Origin: Perilla frutescens
Lineage: Eukaryota > Streptophyta > Magnoliopsida > Lamiales > Lamiaceae
Direction: 5' to 3'
NCBI GenBank assembly: GCA_026008535.1
Contig: BRKX01000007.1
Coordinates: 53,867,001-53,931,000 of the forward strand
DNA length: 64,000 bases
Shown: positions 12,892 through 24,265 of the stretch, piece after piece
How the letters are laid out: the number at the start of each line of letters is the position of its first letter
Position numbering within the stretch: position 1 is the first letter of the stretch
The notes under the pieces: model-generated
Databases searched by the model: none
What the model was told of the DNA's origin: nothing
Seen by the model: only the letters and a program-made list of their open reading frames with translations
Translations under genes and position numbers: made by a program

Positions 12892-15214
12892 TGTAATACC
12901 CGAGCTTCTTACAATTCACTAGTTGTTATGATTTATGTGCTTTATATATTTCATATATGTTTATTTTTAGATCAAGTTATAATTATATAAGTATATGTGT
13001 CAATTTGACTATGCTTATTTATTTATTTGATATAAGTTAATGATTTATAGATTTAAAGTTTGACTAATACAAGAGACGATATATATAATAAATAGAACAA
13101 AGTATATGTGTGTTAAAGGATATACACGCACATTAATTAAGAAATGAAGGGTGTGGCATAAATTATCTAGATGGATCAATTAAATGAATATAGAGATGAC
13201 AAATTATTTTGTGGCTACACGTGGTCTTCAAAGAATGATAGGTGTAAGGCTATAATTCCATGATGTATACTATCAATACACAAGTATATAAGAATTGTAG
13301 TGTACAGTTTTTAGATAATTATATAGGAATAATAGTGTAGTCATTAGGTTAAAAATAAAATAAATATAGTACGAGTTATTTATTGGCAATTGAGCTAAGA
13401 TAAAAATAGAAATCTTGTGCGGATTGATGAGGTTAGTGTTCTACTGAAACGTTTAAGTGTGTTATTAATTTAGTTTTACATTTTTGTTGCAATTATGAAG
13501 GAAAGAGGATCCTGTGTAGTATCTCTATATTGTAAATTTATTTTCAATGGAGTTTTAGAACAATTTTGAATTATTTCGACTGATTCTAATAGTATTTAGA
13601 TAGTTCGATTGTATAGAACAAAAATTAGCAAGAGCAGATTAATTTATTTGTCAATCAAGTAATTTATGGAATAATGGTTATTTGTTAATTTCTTAGCTAA
13701 TAAAGTTGATTTATCCTCATAAATATTAGGAAAAGTAAATCAATTATTTCTATTACATATATATCAATTTAGGAATGCATAGTGTTAATTTAATAATAAA
13801 TATAATTTCTATTTGCAATTTCATTGGTGTACCTAATCATAATTTCTATTATTTTGCCAACTATTCGAAAATACTAGTGAATTCAAAATTGGAATATTTT
13901 TGTTATATTTTGAATTATGTAACGATAATTAGAAGTCATAGCAGTATGAATCAAGATTTTAATTTATTGTTACATATTGACTAATAACTTATGCATAAAT
14001 TTATGGTGTATTGTAATTAGATATTCTTGAGCAAGCGTACAATTTAGGATTTCAAATATTTTAAGCTCTCGACTCAATCGAGGTAAGTAGAAATTCATCC
14101 TCAACTACAATGCATGAACATAATATTATTTGACTATTTGTTTATTATTTATTATTTATTATTTATTATTGTGTTATATTGTATGATTATGTGATGCAAT
14201 ATATCTGTGGTATTATATTTCTTTGCATTAAATATTTTGTACATGAGCACAAGCATATGCATGCATGTCATGTAGATATTGTCGAGGCTGAATGCATGAA
14301 ATGGTTTTGAGAGAGAGAAAATGTTTTGTTTGGGATTGGTCACCACCAGCCCGTATTGTGCTGTGTTGATATTTGTGCCTCGAGTGGGATGACTTCCATG
14401 TGAGATCAAAGGGAACAGGCAGGGGGCGTGTCCCTTGGGGTCCAGGGAGGATGGTCCACTTCGACTGCACGTTTGAGGTGATGAGTGGCTGATGTGGGAT
14501 GACTTTCATGTGGGATCAAAGGGAACAGGCAGGGGGCGTGTCCCTTGGGGTCCAGGAAGGATGAGCCACATGAGTGCACTAATCACATTTTGGCCAAGTG
14601 ATATTGATTATATTGTGAGTTCATGACTCATGTTGGTGTCTGGTGAAGGGAGCCAAGTTCCTAAACGTTAAAAATGATTTTGAGATGGCATGAAAGGATT
14701 TTATACACGAGCATCTCACATTTGTGGTGTGTTATGTCTTGCACGTGTTGTGATGCCAATGAGCATGCATGTGCATGATTTCTGTTTACTGAGCTTTAGC
14801 TCATGTAGTCCATGCATTGTAGGTGAAAGTGGTAAAGTGTGGTGCATCAATGCATGGATGATTAGAGCTCTGACAAGTTCTGAGAAGTGTATACATGGAT
14901 GACGACCTGTGAGGAGGGCAAGGACTTATTTTATTATATTTTGTTGCTTAGATGTCATAGGTTTGAATTCAAATTTATCTATATATTCTTAGAATATTTC
15001 TACAAAGAAAGCTATAATTTCTTCATACTCTTTAGTAAATTATAATTTACAATTACTGACCACTTTACATGCACCACATGTTAATCTATAATTTTTTTTT
15101 AATGTGAACACTTTTTAATAGATAATACATATTTCTATTTTTGAAAGAGACGTCTCAACCGCATTATTACATTACTTTATATTTTACATTTATTTTATTG
15201 GGGCGGGTGTTACA
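12892..15214 (+). repeat. T LTR copy 3
   Basis: 2323 bp. I see five single-base differences from copies 1 and 2, at about 14131, 14179, 14250, 14402 and 14785. All are in the second half of the LTR. It ends GTGTTACA, directly followed by the ATAGT duplication. Confidence 0.92.
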
Positions 15215-15219
15215 ATAGT

Positions 15220-16391
15220 AGATCACCTGGAATAGTTTGTCCCTCTTTTGACTAAGAACGGCTCCCACCACAATCTCATTTGCATCACACATCACCTAAA
15301 ATGGCTTGTTCCAATCGGTTGTGATAAGCACAGGTGCCGTGATCAATGCCTTCTTCAAGGTCTCAAAAGCCTGCAAACAACACACATCAAAATCAAACTC
15401 AATGGCTTTTTCAAGGAGACGACATAAAGGCTTAGAGACTTTAGAAAAATCTTTAATGAAACGCCTATAAAAACCGGCATGTCCCAAAAAGCTTCTAACT
15501 CCCTTTTCATTGATTGGTGGGGGTAGTTTTTTAATTGCAACAACCTTTTCTCGGTCCACCTCAAGACCATCCCTCGACACCTTGTGTCCAAGAACAATTC
15601 CATCTCTCACCATGAAGTGGCATTTCTCCCAATTTAGCACAGGATTTGTGTCTTCACACCTCTGCAACACTTGTGGACATCATACACTTTTGAAAAATGG
15701 ACATTATACACTTCTGAAAAGTGGCGGGTGCATTACACAACCGAAATGGCATCCACCTATATACAAATATGTCATACGGACAAGTAAAGTCGGTCTTTTC
15801 TTGGTCCTTGGGAGCAATCATGATTTGATTATACCCCGAGTAACCATCAAGAAAGCAATAAAATTCATGACCCGTCAACCTATCTAGTATTTGATTAATG
15901 AAGGGTAAAGGAAAATAATCTTTTCTAGTGTATGCATTCAATGCCATGTAATCTATACTATACACATTCTCCAACCGGTTACTACCCCAGTAGCAGTTTT
16001 TTCTTTGTTATCATTCTCAACAATATTCATCCCCTCTTTCTTAGCAACCACTTGGGTAGGACTCACCCATTCACTATCCGAAATAGTAAAAATTATCGCG
16101 GCATCTAGCAATTTTAACACCTCTTTTCTAACCACTTCTTGCATAATAGGGTTAAGTCTTTGTTGGTTTTTGCAGTTTATAGTCTTCTTCTAACAAAATT
16201 TTATGCATGCATATAGAACAATTTATACCTTTAAGATCGGAAATTGACCACCCTATAGCGCTTTTAAACTTTCTTAACACCCTTAACAATTTATCCAATT
16301 GCTCATCCGATAGAAGTGAAGAAATGATTACCGGTTTTTGCTTGCCTTCATCTAGATACGCATACCTCAAGTGTGTAGGTAGGGGCTTCAA
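15220..16391 (-). pseudogene. reverse transcriptase and start of RNase H of element A, catalytic motif deleted
   Basis: On the minus strand this continues pol up to the point where T inserted. 16391-16152 matches the RT N-terminal region of element B (LPTHLRYAYL, GWSISDLKGI). 16144-15953 gives the SEWVSPTQVV block. 15974-15654 gives DYFPLPF, FLDGYSGYNQ and CNAPATFQ. 15670-15296 gives KCHFMVRDG, FLGHAGFYRRF and the approach to RNase H. Between CNAPATFQ and the later block the catalytic xxDD segment (FMDDF in B) is missing. In its place there is a duplicated stretch of about 22 bp (15673-15725). Several frameshifts and stops also occur. This RT cannot be active. Confidence 0.87.
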
Positions 16392-17008
16392 CTACATGGT
16401 TTCCTCATTTGCTTTCGACTCTTCCTTCTTTGATGTTTGGTCCTTGTCTCTCAATGGGAGAAATTTGGGCTTCCTCAAGTACGTTTCCTGAAATGAATTC
16501 ATCATAGAGACGGAATGACATACACCAATATCATCATTAGATAAAGAATTATAGAAAGAGTTAGAAATGCAAATCTCAAGAGGATCCTTTGGTCCATACA
16601 TTTCCTCCTCTTCTACACACCCATCCACCATTTGGAGCACCTTGCACTCCTCTATGCCCTTTGCTTCAATGTCGGCATGTTGCATTCTTTTTAGAGGGAG
16701 AATGTAACTTTTTCTTAATTCACTCTTAAGGTAAGCTCTCCCTTTTCCACATCAATGAAGGTCTTACCCGTATTTAAGAACGGTCACCCAAGGATGAGGA
16801 GAACTTCCACCACAAAGTCAACTAAGAAGATGAACTTGTTAACCTTCACGAGCACGTCTTCTACTACCCTCTTAGGATACATCAAAGATCGATCGGCCAT
16901 ATGAAAGTAAATAGTGGTAGGCTTGATCTCTCCCATTTTCAACTTTGAGAAGAACGAGAGGGGCATCAAGTTTATACTTGCCCCTAGATCACACAAAGCC
17001 TTTCGCAC
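16392..17008 (-). pseudogene. protease and protease-RT linker of element A, broken
   Basis: 17008-16784 on the minus strand encodes the retropepsin core, with ALCDLGASINLMP, the Athila-style D-L-G-A active site. MADRSLMYPK and the DFVV strand follow. The C-terminal flap and ILGRPF region is shortened (the segment ends VLLILG). 16685-16392 is the variable acidic linker (VDGCVEEEEMYGPKDP) before RT. It matches the region after the protease in element B. There is a frame break between the two segments. Confidence 0.8.
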
Positions 17009-17029
17009 ATAATTCTCTCCAATGGTGAC

Positions 17030-18938
17030 CTAGATGTTGAAGCTTCCCGGATCTTTCATCTTTGCGGATAACTTCCTTTGTAATAAAGCACTATAATTCT
17101 CGGTTAAGTTTATCATCTCATATTCTCCCAACCTTTTCTTCTTTGAAATCACATCCTTCAAGAATTTTGCATAATTCAGCATTTGTTGAAGTGCTTCAAC
17201 AAGTGGGATGTTGATTTGAACCTTTCTAAAGATGTCAAGGAACCGAGAGAATTGCTCATCACTCTTCACCTTTTGCAACCTTTGCGGGTATGGTATAAGC
17301 ACTTTGTATTCTTCCATCATTGTCTTTGTTGGTACTTCTTTCTTATTCTCCTTCTCTTGTTCAACACTTTTCTTCAATCTGGGACCCAAGTCCTCTTGAC
17401 TTTGCCCCCATTCTTTCTTTTCTTCACTTGGTTGCTCATCAACCTTCTTTTGATTTTCCTCTTCATCCGGCATAAAGGGGCCATCATAGGACGTTCCACT
17501 CCTCAAGGTAATGGCATTGCATTGATCCTTCGGATTTACAGTTGTATTGCTTAGGAACTTGCCTTGTTGATGTTGGCTTCCAAAGATGGTTACAAATTGT
17601 CCCATTTTCTTCTCCAACATGTTGACTTGGTTGCCAATTGCTCCGATGATATTCTCCAACTTTTCTACACGAGTTTGAGATTCACTAATGTACTTCTCCA
17701 TCTTCCCTATAAATGCCATCAAAAGATCATCCATCTTTGGCTTATTCTTCACATCAATCATGTCATTTGTAACCGAAAAACTGGGAGATGGTTGGATGAC
17801 ATTATTTGGATTACCATAAGACAAGTTCGGATGTTGTGCCTTATCTTACTAACCTTGGTTTCCACCAAATTGACCTCCGTATTGGGGTTTATACCCTGGA
17901 TTGTATGGCCTATGTTGATTCGAGTAGCCACCTTGGTGCACATAATTAACTTCTTCAAATTGGCTTTGACACGTTTCGGCTTTTGGAGTGGTCAAGGCTT
18001 CAATTCTTGAGTTTAGAGTGGACACTTGAACCACCAATAGCTCAAGTGCATCTGAACTCGAGGTGGATGCAACTTTTTTCATGATTTGAACACCCTCTCT
18101 TGCCACTGGCCATTAAAATGAATTAGAGGCCATTTTCTCTATGATTCTCATGGCTTTGTCTAGGCCTCTTGCTAATAAGGATCCTCCCGCGGCCGCATCC
18201 ATTAGTGTTCTCACCTCGGATTTCCTTCCACCATAAAAGATACACACTTGGTGGTCGATTCCAAACCCATGCCCAGGGCACTTTCTTAGCCTCTCTTTAA
18301 AGCGTTCCCACGCCTTATACATGCTTTTCTCATCCCATTGCTTGAACACGGTGATGTCACCTTTAAGTTTGAGGGTTTTTCCAGGTGGGAAAAACTTGTG
18401 AAGGAACTTTTGTCACCAATGCATCCCATGTTTGGAACGATCCTTGTTCTTGGCTCAACCACCAAGTCTCTGCCTTGTCGCTCAAAGAAAATGGGAAGAG
18501 CTAAATTCGAATCGCATCATCCGGGACTTCATTCACCTTTATTATCCTACTATACTCAAGAAACTTACGTATATGCTCATTCGGACCCTCCATTGGTGTT
18601 CCTTAGAACGGGTGTTGTTGGATCATGAGTATAAGCGATGTCTTGAACTCAAAATTGTTGGCTTGAATGAGTGGTCCATTGGCCACTCCTTGATTCACGA
18701 CGGGTTGGAAAAGGTTTTGGATTGGGGCCTCCACTTGTGTATTTTTAGCCTCCTCTTGGGCTCTCAATTGCCCTTGCATAACCTCTAATTGCCTTTGTAA
18801 TCAGGTAATCATAGGATTTTGAACTGGTGGAAGATTATCCGCCATTCTCCTCCGTCGACATACGTTGCTGTGGTGAACCCTTGCTTTGATTTTTAGATCC
18901 AAGTCGATAGTTGGCTCACCTCTTGATCGAGTGTGCAT
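17030..18938 (-). pseudogene. gag of element A, broken
   Basis: The ATG at 18938 opens MHTRSRGEPT, closely like gag of element B, followed by an Arg run and MADN. The N-terminal half (18840-18350) survives only in shifted frames. 18349-18113 carries the retrotransposon gag motif around KERLRKCPGHGF and HQVCIFYGG. 18106-17849 covers the variable region. 17824-17030 covers the C-terminal part, with GQFVTIFGSQHQQG, NAITLRSG and the IPYPQRLQ region that leads into protease. No CCHC zinc knuckle is seen, as in B. The role would be virus-like particle formation in the cytoplasm. Confidence 0.82.
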
Positions 18939-19061
18939 ACACTACCTGTCAAAGGACAAAGAAATCAATGTAAATCTTTCAAACAAAAATAAAATAAAAT
19001 GTCTAAACTAATCCATACAATCGTTATCACAATATTGCATATATCAAATTAATTCACAATT

Positions 19062-19078
19062 CTCCCGTAACGGCGCCA
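19062..19078 (-). other. primer binding site of element A
   Basis: On the minus strand TGGCGCCGTTACGGGAG lies six bases after the LTR end TTTATCA. The first ten bases match the 3' end of plant tRNA-Asp (complement of CAACGGCGCCA); the inner part has drifted. B has the cleaner TGGCGCCGTTGCCGG at the same distance. Confidence 0.8.
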
Positions 19079-19566
19079 AAAACTTGATAAAGGCTTTATC
19101 ACTCCTAAATTTTTCTCATTTTAATATTTAACTCGTGTCATACTGTAATACCCCGAAATATTTTAGAAGGTTTTACTCGACTTATGTTGCCTGAGGGTAA
19201 TCTAAGAAAGAAGTTGGGTCCCTAAAGGATTCAAATAAAGGAAAATCGCAGCGGGGGAAATCTGTTAAATTTATTTGGACAAAAATTGTTTTAAAAATAT
19301 GCTCTGATATTTTTCCCGGGCAGATAGATAATATTTCAAGGATCATGCCAAACTTTGAATATTCCAATTTTGAGTTCAAATGAACACTTAGCAAAATTTT
19401 AAACTAAAAGGTAATAGATTTGGATAACTAAGGCACATCCGTCATTATCCAATTTTTTTTTCGAAATATTATCCTATTCGTAATTATCCTATTGTTTTTC
19501 CATCATTATCTTATTCCATCATTATCCTCTTTCTTTTATTCATTATTATCCTATTTATTTTTCTTC

Positions 19567-19574
19567 TATAAATA
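19567..19574 (+). promoter_or_regulatory. TATA box of solo LTR S
   Basis: TATAAATA in an otherwise AT-rich U3, followed by a leader reading into AAATCGAAACGCC. Position and context fit an LTR promoter; the start site is not known. Confidence 0.5.
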
Positions 19575-20894
19575 GGAGTTTAAGGTTTCATTTTTCATTC
19601 ATTTTCAAAATCGAAACGCCAAGCAGCTTCTACAGAAGGTACGTCTCTAGTTTTCTATTTCAATTCTGAAATAGTCCTTTTGAAGGTGTCAACGCGTAGA
19701 TCACGAATACGTGATTGAAATGATGACACGACGGACGATCACGATGAAAAATCGTCGTGACCGCCGCCAAAAGTCGCCACCACCCCTCAAATCGGTAACT
19801 CTTTTGGGTCACCGGATCAAAAAGTGTCTTTAGGGTTTTATGTTCTATGTATATTTATATACATTTTCCATGTTGTCACTTTTTAATTTCGGGTATATTT
19901 TGGGTATCCGAATATTAAATTGTAGTCTTTTTCAGATCTATCCTTCATGGATACCCCTATCGTGTTTTTAAGATCAAAAGTTATTCCGTGTCAAAATATA
20001 GTATTTTTATTTAAAGTTTCATATTTTTCCAATGGGCAGATCTTGTGGTATGAATTTATTTGTACCGAGTTAATTTTAGGATACGGGTTTGACCACCCCG
20101 TATGCCAAAACTTCCAAAATGGTTTTTCTTTATATAAATGCCTTGAGTAAAGTTTTCTTAAGAGTCAAAATATTTTGATGACCCGGGTGTTGCGTATTAA
20201 GATAGTAGATATTATAAGATTTACTTCATAGCTAAGAAAGGTTAGATTTTAACCTAATGGTAGTCTTTCATCGAAACTAAGTTGCCGGATAATCTTGTAG
20301 ACTCAGAAGAAGGAGACTTCTAGTTGAGACCAGAATCAAAATCTAGATCTAGCTATCCAGATCAGATTTTCAGGTGGGTTTTTATTATATAAAATGTATT
20401 TTGGGTTATTAAGCCCTGATATTTATAAAATAAATGTAATTGAATATCCAACTCATGACTGTATTTAATGTGCTCTCCTGACTCATGTAAGTCTTACTAC
20501 TGTTTTTGGTGACGAAACTACAATGGTTCACGATATGGAGCCCCAAGCGTTCTAGGGGAGAGTGGCATGCAATGATGGAAATAAAATGATTTTGTATACA
20601 TGAAATTCACAATTTTTCTGTTTTAAAAGCTTTCCATGATATGCTTAACATATGATTGGATATTCTGTTTTATAAAATGATTGTGAAGGTTTTTCTCAAA
20701 AGTACATACTGAGTGCATTAGTACTTACGCCCAAAATCTTTTCAAATATTTTCAGGATGAGCTGTGGGATGGTGGACGGCTGTGCTAAGGCTGAAGGGCT
20801 ATCTTTTGATGTATATGTTTCCTTTTCCACTATGGAGTCTAACTAAGAACATGCTTCCTTTTGAGTCTGAATAAATGCGATATGGTCTTTTCTG

Positions 20895-21250
20895 CTTACT
20901 CTGATTACTGCTACGGATTGTTCGGTTCTCTGAATCCTATTTTCTTTATTACTACGGAGTGTTTGGTTCTCCGAATCCAATTTTCTATACTGTTATGGAG
21001 TGTTTGGTTCTCCGAATCCCATTTTCTTTATTGTTACGGAGTGTTCGGTTCTCCGAATCCCGTTTACTTTCTGTTCCTGACAGACGAAAGCCTGGCATTT
21101 ATTTACTTTCCTTATTCAGACAGGCGCAAGCCTGGCTTTACATTGTTTTCCATGTCAAGGCAAAATCCTGGCTTTATATTGCTTTCACGACAGGCGGGAG
21201 CCTGGCATCTCTTTACTTCAAGTATTTGGACAGACATCAGTCTGGCCTTT
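20895..21250 (+). repeat. two families of short degenerate tandem repeats in solo LTR S
   Basis: The first family, about 45 bp each and four copies (20895-21062), has the core CGGAGTGTTCGGTTCTCCGA, which can pair CGGAG with CTCCG. The second, about 35-40 bp each (21081-21250), has cores CAGGC-GCAA-GCCTG, CAGGC-GGGA-GCCTG and CAGAC-ATCA-GTCTG plus weaker copies. A chance ORF runs through them and is not a gene. Confidence 0.8.
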
Positions 21251-21539
21251 TTCATGCCTAACCCTTTTAACAGTTAACCTTTGAACTGTTATTATTTATA
21301 TTGAAGTTTGCCTTTGTTATTCTTTCTTGGGTTCATCCTAAGAGTCATGGTATCTGGTTTGAGTCATTTCATATGCTTTAAAAGTGTGGATTGATCCATT
21401 TATAGAGGTTATGCTGCCTAAATGTTTAGGGCACTAACCCTATTTATTTGATTGATTCTGTTCAACAACCCCTTCCCCCTTCCCCCAAGTAGCGCACCGG
21501 TCCCCTACCCTTCTCCCAGGACTGGGACGTTAAACATGC

Positions 21540-22936
21540 CTATAAGTGTATAAGCATATAAATGTGGATAGGATGATACGAGGTCGATCCACAGGGAATG
21601 AGAATTAAGACTGGATAATGCAAGTACCACGACAATAGATTGGCAAATTATCTAGACGATGCTTAAATGAGAGTTGGTTTTCATCCACAATACCAAAATA
21701 TAAACTTAAGAGATCAAATACCAAACAACAACAACTTTAAACAACAATTTGAAAACTAGAATAACAATACAAGAAATCAAGATCTAAAGAGGAAATGATT
21801 TAGAATAACAAGTTAAAAACAAGACTCTAGGACATGGATACACAATGCTACTCTTGAACATATAGCAAGAGTATTCTCAACAATCATGCTTCGTTCAATG
21901 ATAGGAAGACCACAAATATAGTAAGAGCATCTCTCGAATATCTCTTAAATTGCGAATGTGACAACGATGACTATCACTAATACATTCCAAGGTCACACCT
22001 ACCAAAGACTTAAAGGAGTCACATTTCCTTCCACATATTCGACATTCAACGAAGAATACAAATACATGGATTCAATCCATACATGTTTATGATCACGGGA
22101 TGGGCAAGATGCAAGTGAATCATACATTTGCAATTAAATGAAAGTCACTCAAACAACATCATTTAAGAACTAGCATAGATTAAAATCTTGACAAAGCATA
22201 ACCATAGATAAAACCCTTATCAAGAAAAAGATTCACATTGTTTCTCCACATCCTAGAGTTCTTGTGTTTGATAGTGTATTTTCGAGTGGGAGTTGAATTG
22301 TTTGAACTCTCCCCAAGTTATATCATATAGTGGACCAATAATGGGATGCTAAAGGTTAAAAGTCGGATTCGTCAGTCTTGAGCGTGACCCCGACAGACTC
22401 GCGTCTAGGGGTCGAGTTTGGAACAAAGAAAAACACGTTCTTGAAGGGGCTAAAAATCGGACTTGTGGGTTGCCCTTGGGGGCCGTGGTGCAGAGGGCCC
22501 GGGGTGCGACCCCCCTGTGCTTGTGCCCGGAGGGATCTGCACCATGACCCCTTGATGGGTCGCGCCTCTGGGCCGCGTCCGAGCCTCTTGTTTTTCAGCC
22601 CCTGAAAGGCTCGTCACTACGACCTTTTGGTCGAGCTCGGAGGCCGTGTCTGCATGCGTTGTGATACCAGACCAAGGAAACTTGTGTTTCTCGGTCGAGT
22701 TTGAGCCCAACACTTGGTTTTATTCATCTTTTCTTGTCTCGTATGGCTTATGTTGATCACAATCCCAATTCGACTTTAATTCACATTGTATTAACCCGAA
22801 AATTCCTGTATTGGCCACATAGAATAAAACTAAAGATAAAAAAGATATTTACATTATTTACAACATTATATACTTAAAACGTATTGCATTTATAACTAAA
22901 TGCAATAAAAAATGAGTGTAAATTAGACACTCATCA
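21540..22936 (-). other. main body of the element A 5' LTR
   Basis: Non-coding LTR sequence on the distal side of solo LTR S. The stretch 21540-21600 contains GTCGATCCACAGGGAATGAG, which on the minus strand is the CTCATTCCCTGTGGATCGAC type of block seen near the 3' end of Athila/Tat LTRs. 22370-22700 is GC-rich with several GCGAC-type blocks. No gene. Confidence 0.7.
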
Positions 22937-23894
22937 GCGGGTCTACGAATATGTAGGCCTGTGGGATTATTTTTGAAATGTTATTGAAATATTATTTAAA
23001 AGAAATTGTTATTTACTTATGGTCCCATGTCCATGTCTCGCCTCGTCCAATCAGGTATACAGTTTATATGAATAAATCTTTATTTTTCAAAGTATATTTT
23101 GGGCAAAAATATGAGATTGTGATGACTAATTATTTATTATAATTATGTATTTGGAAAATGTGATATTATCCTACCACAAGATGAACTTAGACGAATTTGG
23201 ATATAGATAGATTGTGCTTATGTTTTCACTAGCCTAATGATCTATAATTAGACTCACTTATATGGTTTACGATAGATGATGAGAAATTCAGCTCCCACTA
23301 AGAATTAAGTCTCTTATTCTTTTGTTATGTGATCAAGATATTCTATAAGCTAGAGGGCAACATCATGGCGGGGGATTCTTCAAGACAAAAATTCAACATA
23401 AGCTATGGACGATGTTGACAATTCTTCATGATAGTGGATTACTATATAGGAGTGATTTAATTAGATACAAGCGTGTGTAGTGTCGTTGGCGAATTATGCA
23501 ATTTAGCACATTTATGATGTACAATATCGTCATAAAACGTTTCACCCGACACAAGGATAAAGATGATGGAATCATTTTCGATACGTAAACATCTACTCTT
23601 AAGCAAGAACATATTTGTTGGCTCATCAAATAATTCTTGGCGATACAACCATGAATCTTCAACAATAAAGAAGAATTTTCGGGAGTCAAATAACGACGTA
23701 TTAAATAGATATATCGAGCGCCATCATCTGAGCAAATGAAGAAGATAATAATTGGAGTATACGAAGTTTTGAGGTGATGATATTTGATGCCTCGTGATGC
23801 GTTCATGGAGGCATAACTCGTGAAGACATGTATTGAATGTTCTTGATACTGAATACTTGAATTTCGGGACGAAATTCTTTTAAGAGGGTAGATT
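22937..23894 (+). other. 3' internal region and polypurine tract of element G
   Basis: 958 bp without coding signal in any frame. It ends with the inverted repeat GAATTTCG-GGA-CGAAATTC (23859-23877) and the purine tract AAGAGGGTAGATT (23882-23894) next to the LTR. The combination is typical of the 3' end of Tekay-like chromoviruses. The left side is cut by the LTR of element A, so A probably inserted into the G internal region. The rest of G should lie left of the window. Confidence 0.72.
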
Positions 23895-24265
23895 TGTAGC
23901 GCCCCAAAATAAAATTCGAGCCCAATCTTTTATTTCAGGGCCCAATTATTAAAACAAGTCATTTCATTTTTAAAATAGATGAGTATTAGGCTTTTGAATC
24001 CATTTTGAGCCCGTCTATAAATATTTTTATTTTCAGCACAATTATTTTCAGAACGAGATTAAACGAACATGTTAGACGATAGTTCTCGTCGAATCCCAAT
24101 TTTGGCCCAATTACTCTGTTCACTTCAAGATCAATGTTAAGTCTATTTTCTTAGCCCAAATTGCTCGGCCCATTTGTTATTAATTTGAGGCCCATTTATT
24201 TTTGTTCAAATAAAATTAATTGTTGACCTTTTATTTTGGGAAACCCTCATCCCCAACTTATATAC

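Larger units (their letters stand above)
5754..15214 (+). mobile_element. element T: three-LTR, two-internal tandem non-autonomous LTR element
   Basis: Three copies of a 2323-bp LTR (TGTAATACCCG...GTGTTACA) alternate with two copies of a 1246-bp internal region, so the period is exactly 3569 bp. The whole block is flanked by ATAGT at 5749-5753 and 15215-15219. It therefore behaves as one insertion, placed in the RNase H of element A. Each internal region has a tRNA-Met-type PBS at its start and a purine-rich tract at its end, but no gag, pol or other credible ORF. The LTR ends, PBS and pre-PPT motif resemble Tekay-like chromoviruses, which probably supply the proteins. The copies are nearly identical, so it is young. 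Confidence 0.93.
19144..21534 (+). mobile_element. solo LTR S inside the LTR of element A
   Basis: 2391 bp beginning TGTAATACCCCGAAAT and ending GGGACGTTAAA (probably GTTACA mutated). It is flanked by CATAC (19139-19143) and CATGC (21535-21539), a target duplication with one change. No PBS, internal region or second LTR adjoins it, so it is a solo LTR left by LTR-LTR recombination. TATAAATA at 19567-19574 is a likely TATA box. From 20707 it holds the GAGT hairpin with TTTTCAGG, then degenerate short repeats at 20895-21250. Confidence 0.85.
1..22936 (-). mobile_element. Athila-like Ty3/Gypsy retrotransposon A (3' LTR off window)
   Basis: Read on the minus strand, the order is 5' LTR (22936-19085), PBS, gag, protease, RT, RNase H, integrase, envelope-position ORF and 3' non-coding DNA, running off the left edge. 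The domain order and the tRNA-Asp-type PBS fit the Athila branch of Ty3/Gypsy elements. The order and protein sequences parallel element B further right. Two later insertions interrupt it: T inside RNase H and solo LTR S inside the 5' LTR. Every ORF is broken. The right edge was placed where the LTR start reads TGATGAGTGTC on the minus strand. The target duplication cannot be checked because the other end is outside the window. Confidence 0.9.
19085..22936 (-). repeat. 5' LTR of element A, interrupted by solo LTR S
   Basis: The LTR starts TGATGAGTGTC (22936, minus) and ends TTTATCA (19085). Without S and its target duplication it is about 1.46 kb, close to the 1.42 kb LTR of B. It has a GC-rich block at about 22370-22700. 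The partner LTR is outside the window. Confidence 0.82.

Noticed and set aside
6637..14902. Small ORFs of 66-93 codons repeated two or three times across element T as a possible gene family.
   Set aside because: They repeat only because the LTR is repeated. They lie on both strands, overlap each other, and have no protein-like composition or conserved motif.
5754..15214. A satellite array with a 3.57-kb unit.
   Set aside because: Unit ends are LTR ends with PBS and PPT in the right places, and the block has a single 5-bp target duplication, so it is a retroelement.
20861..21277. A 138-codon ORF in solo LTR S.
   Set aside because: It runs through degenerate tandem repeats, a second frame is also open over the same repeats, and no domain is recognisable.
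23426..23806. A 126-codon minus-strand ORF in the 3' region of G.
   Set aside because: It is antisense to the element, has no recognisable motif, and overlaps a second frame.
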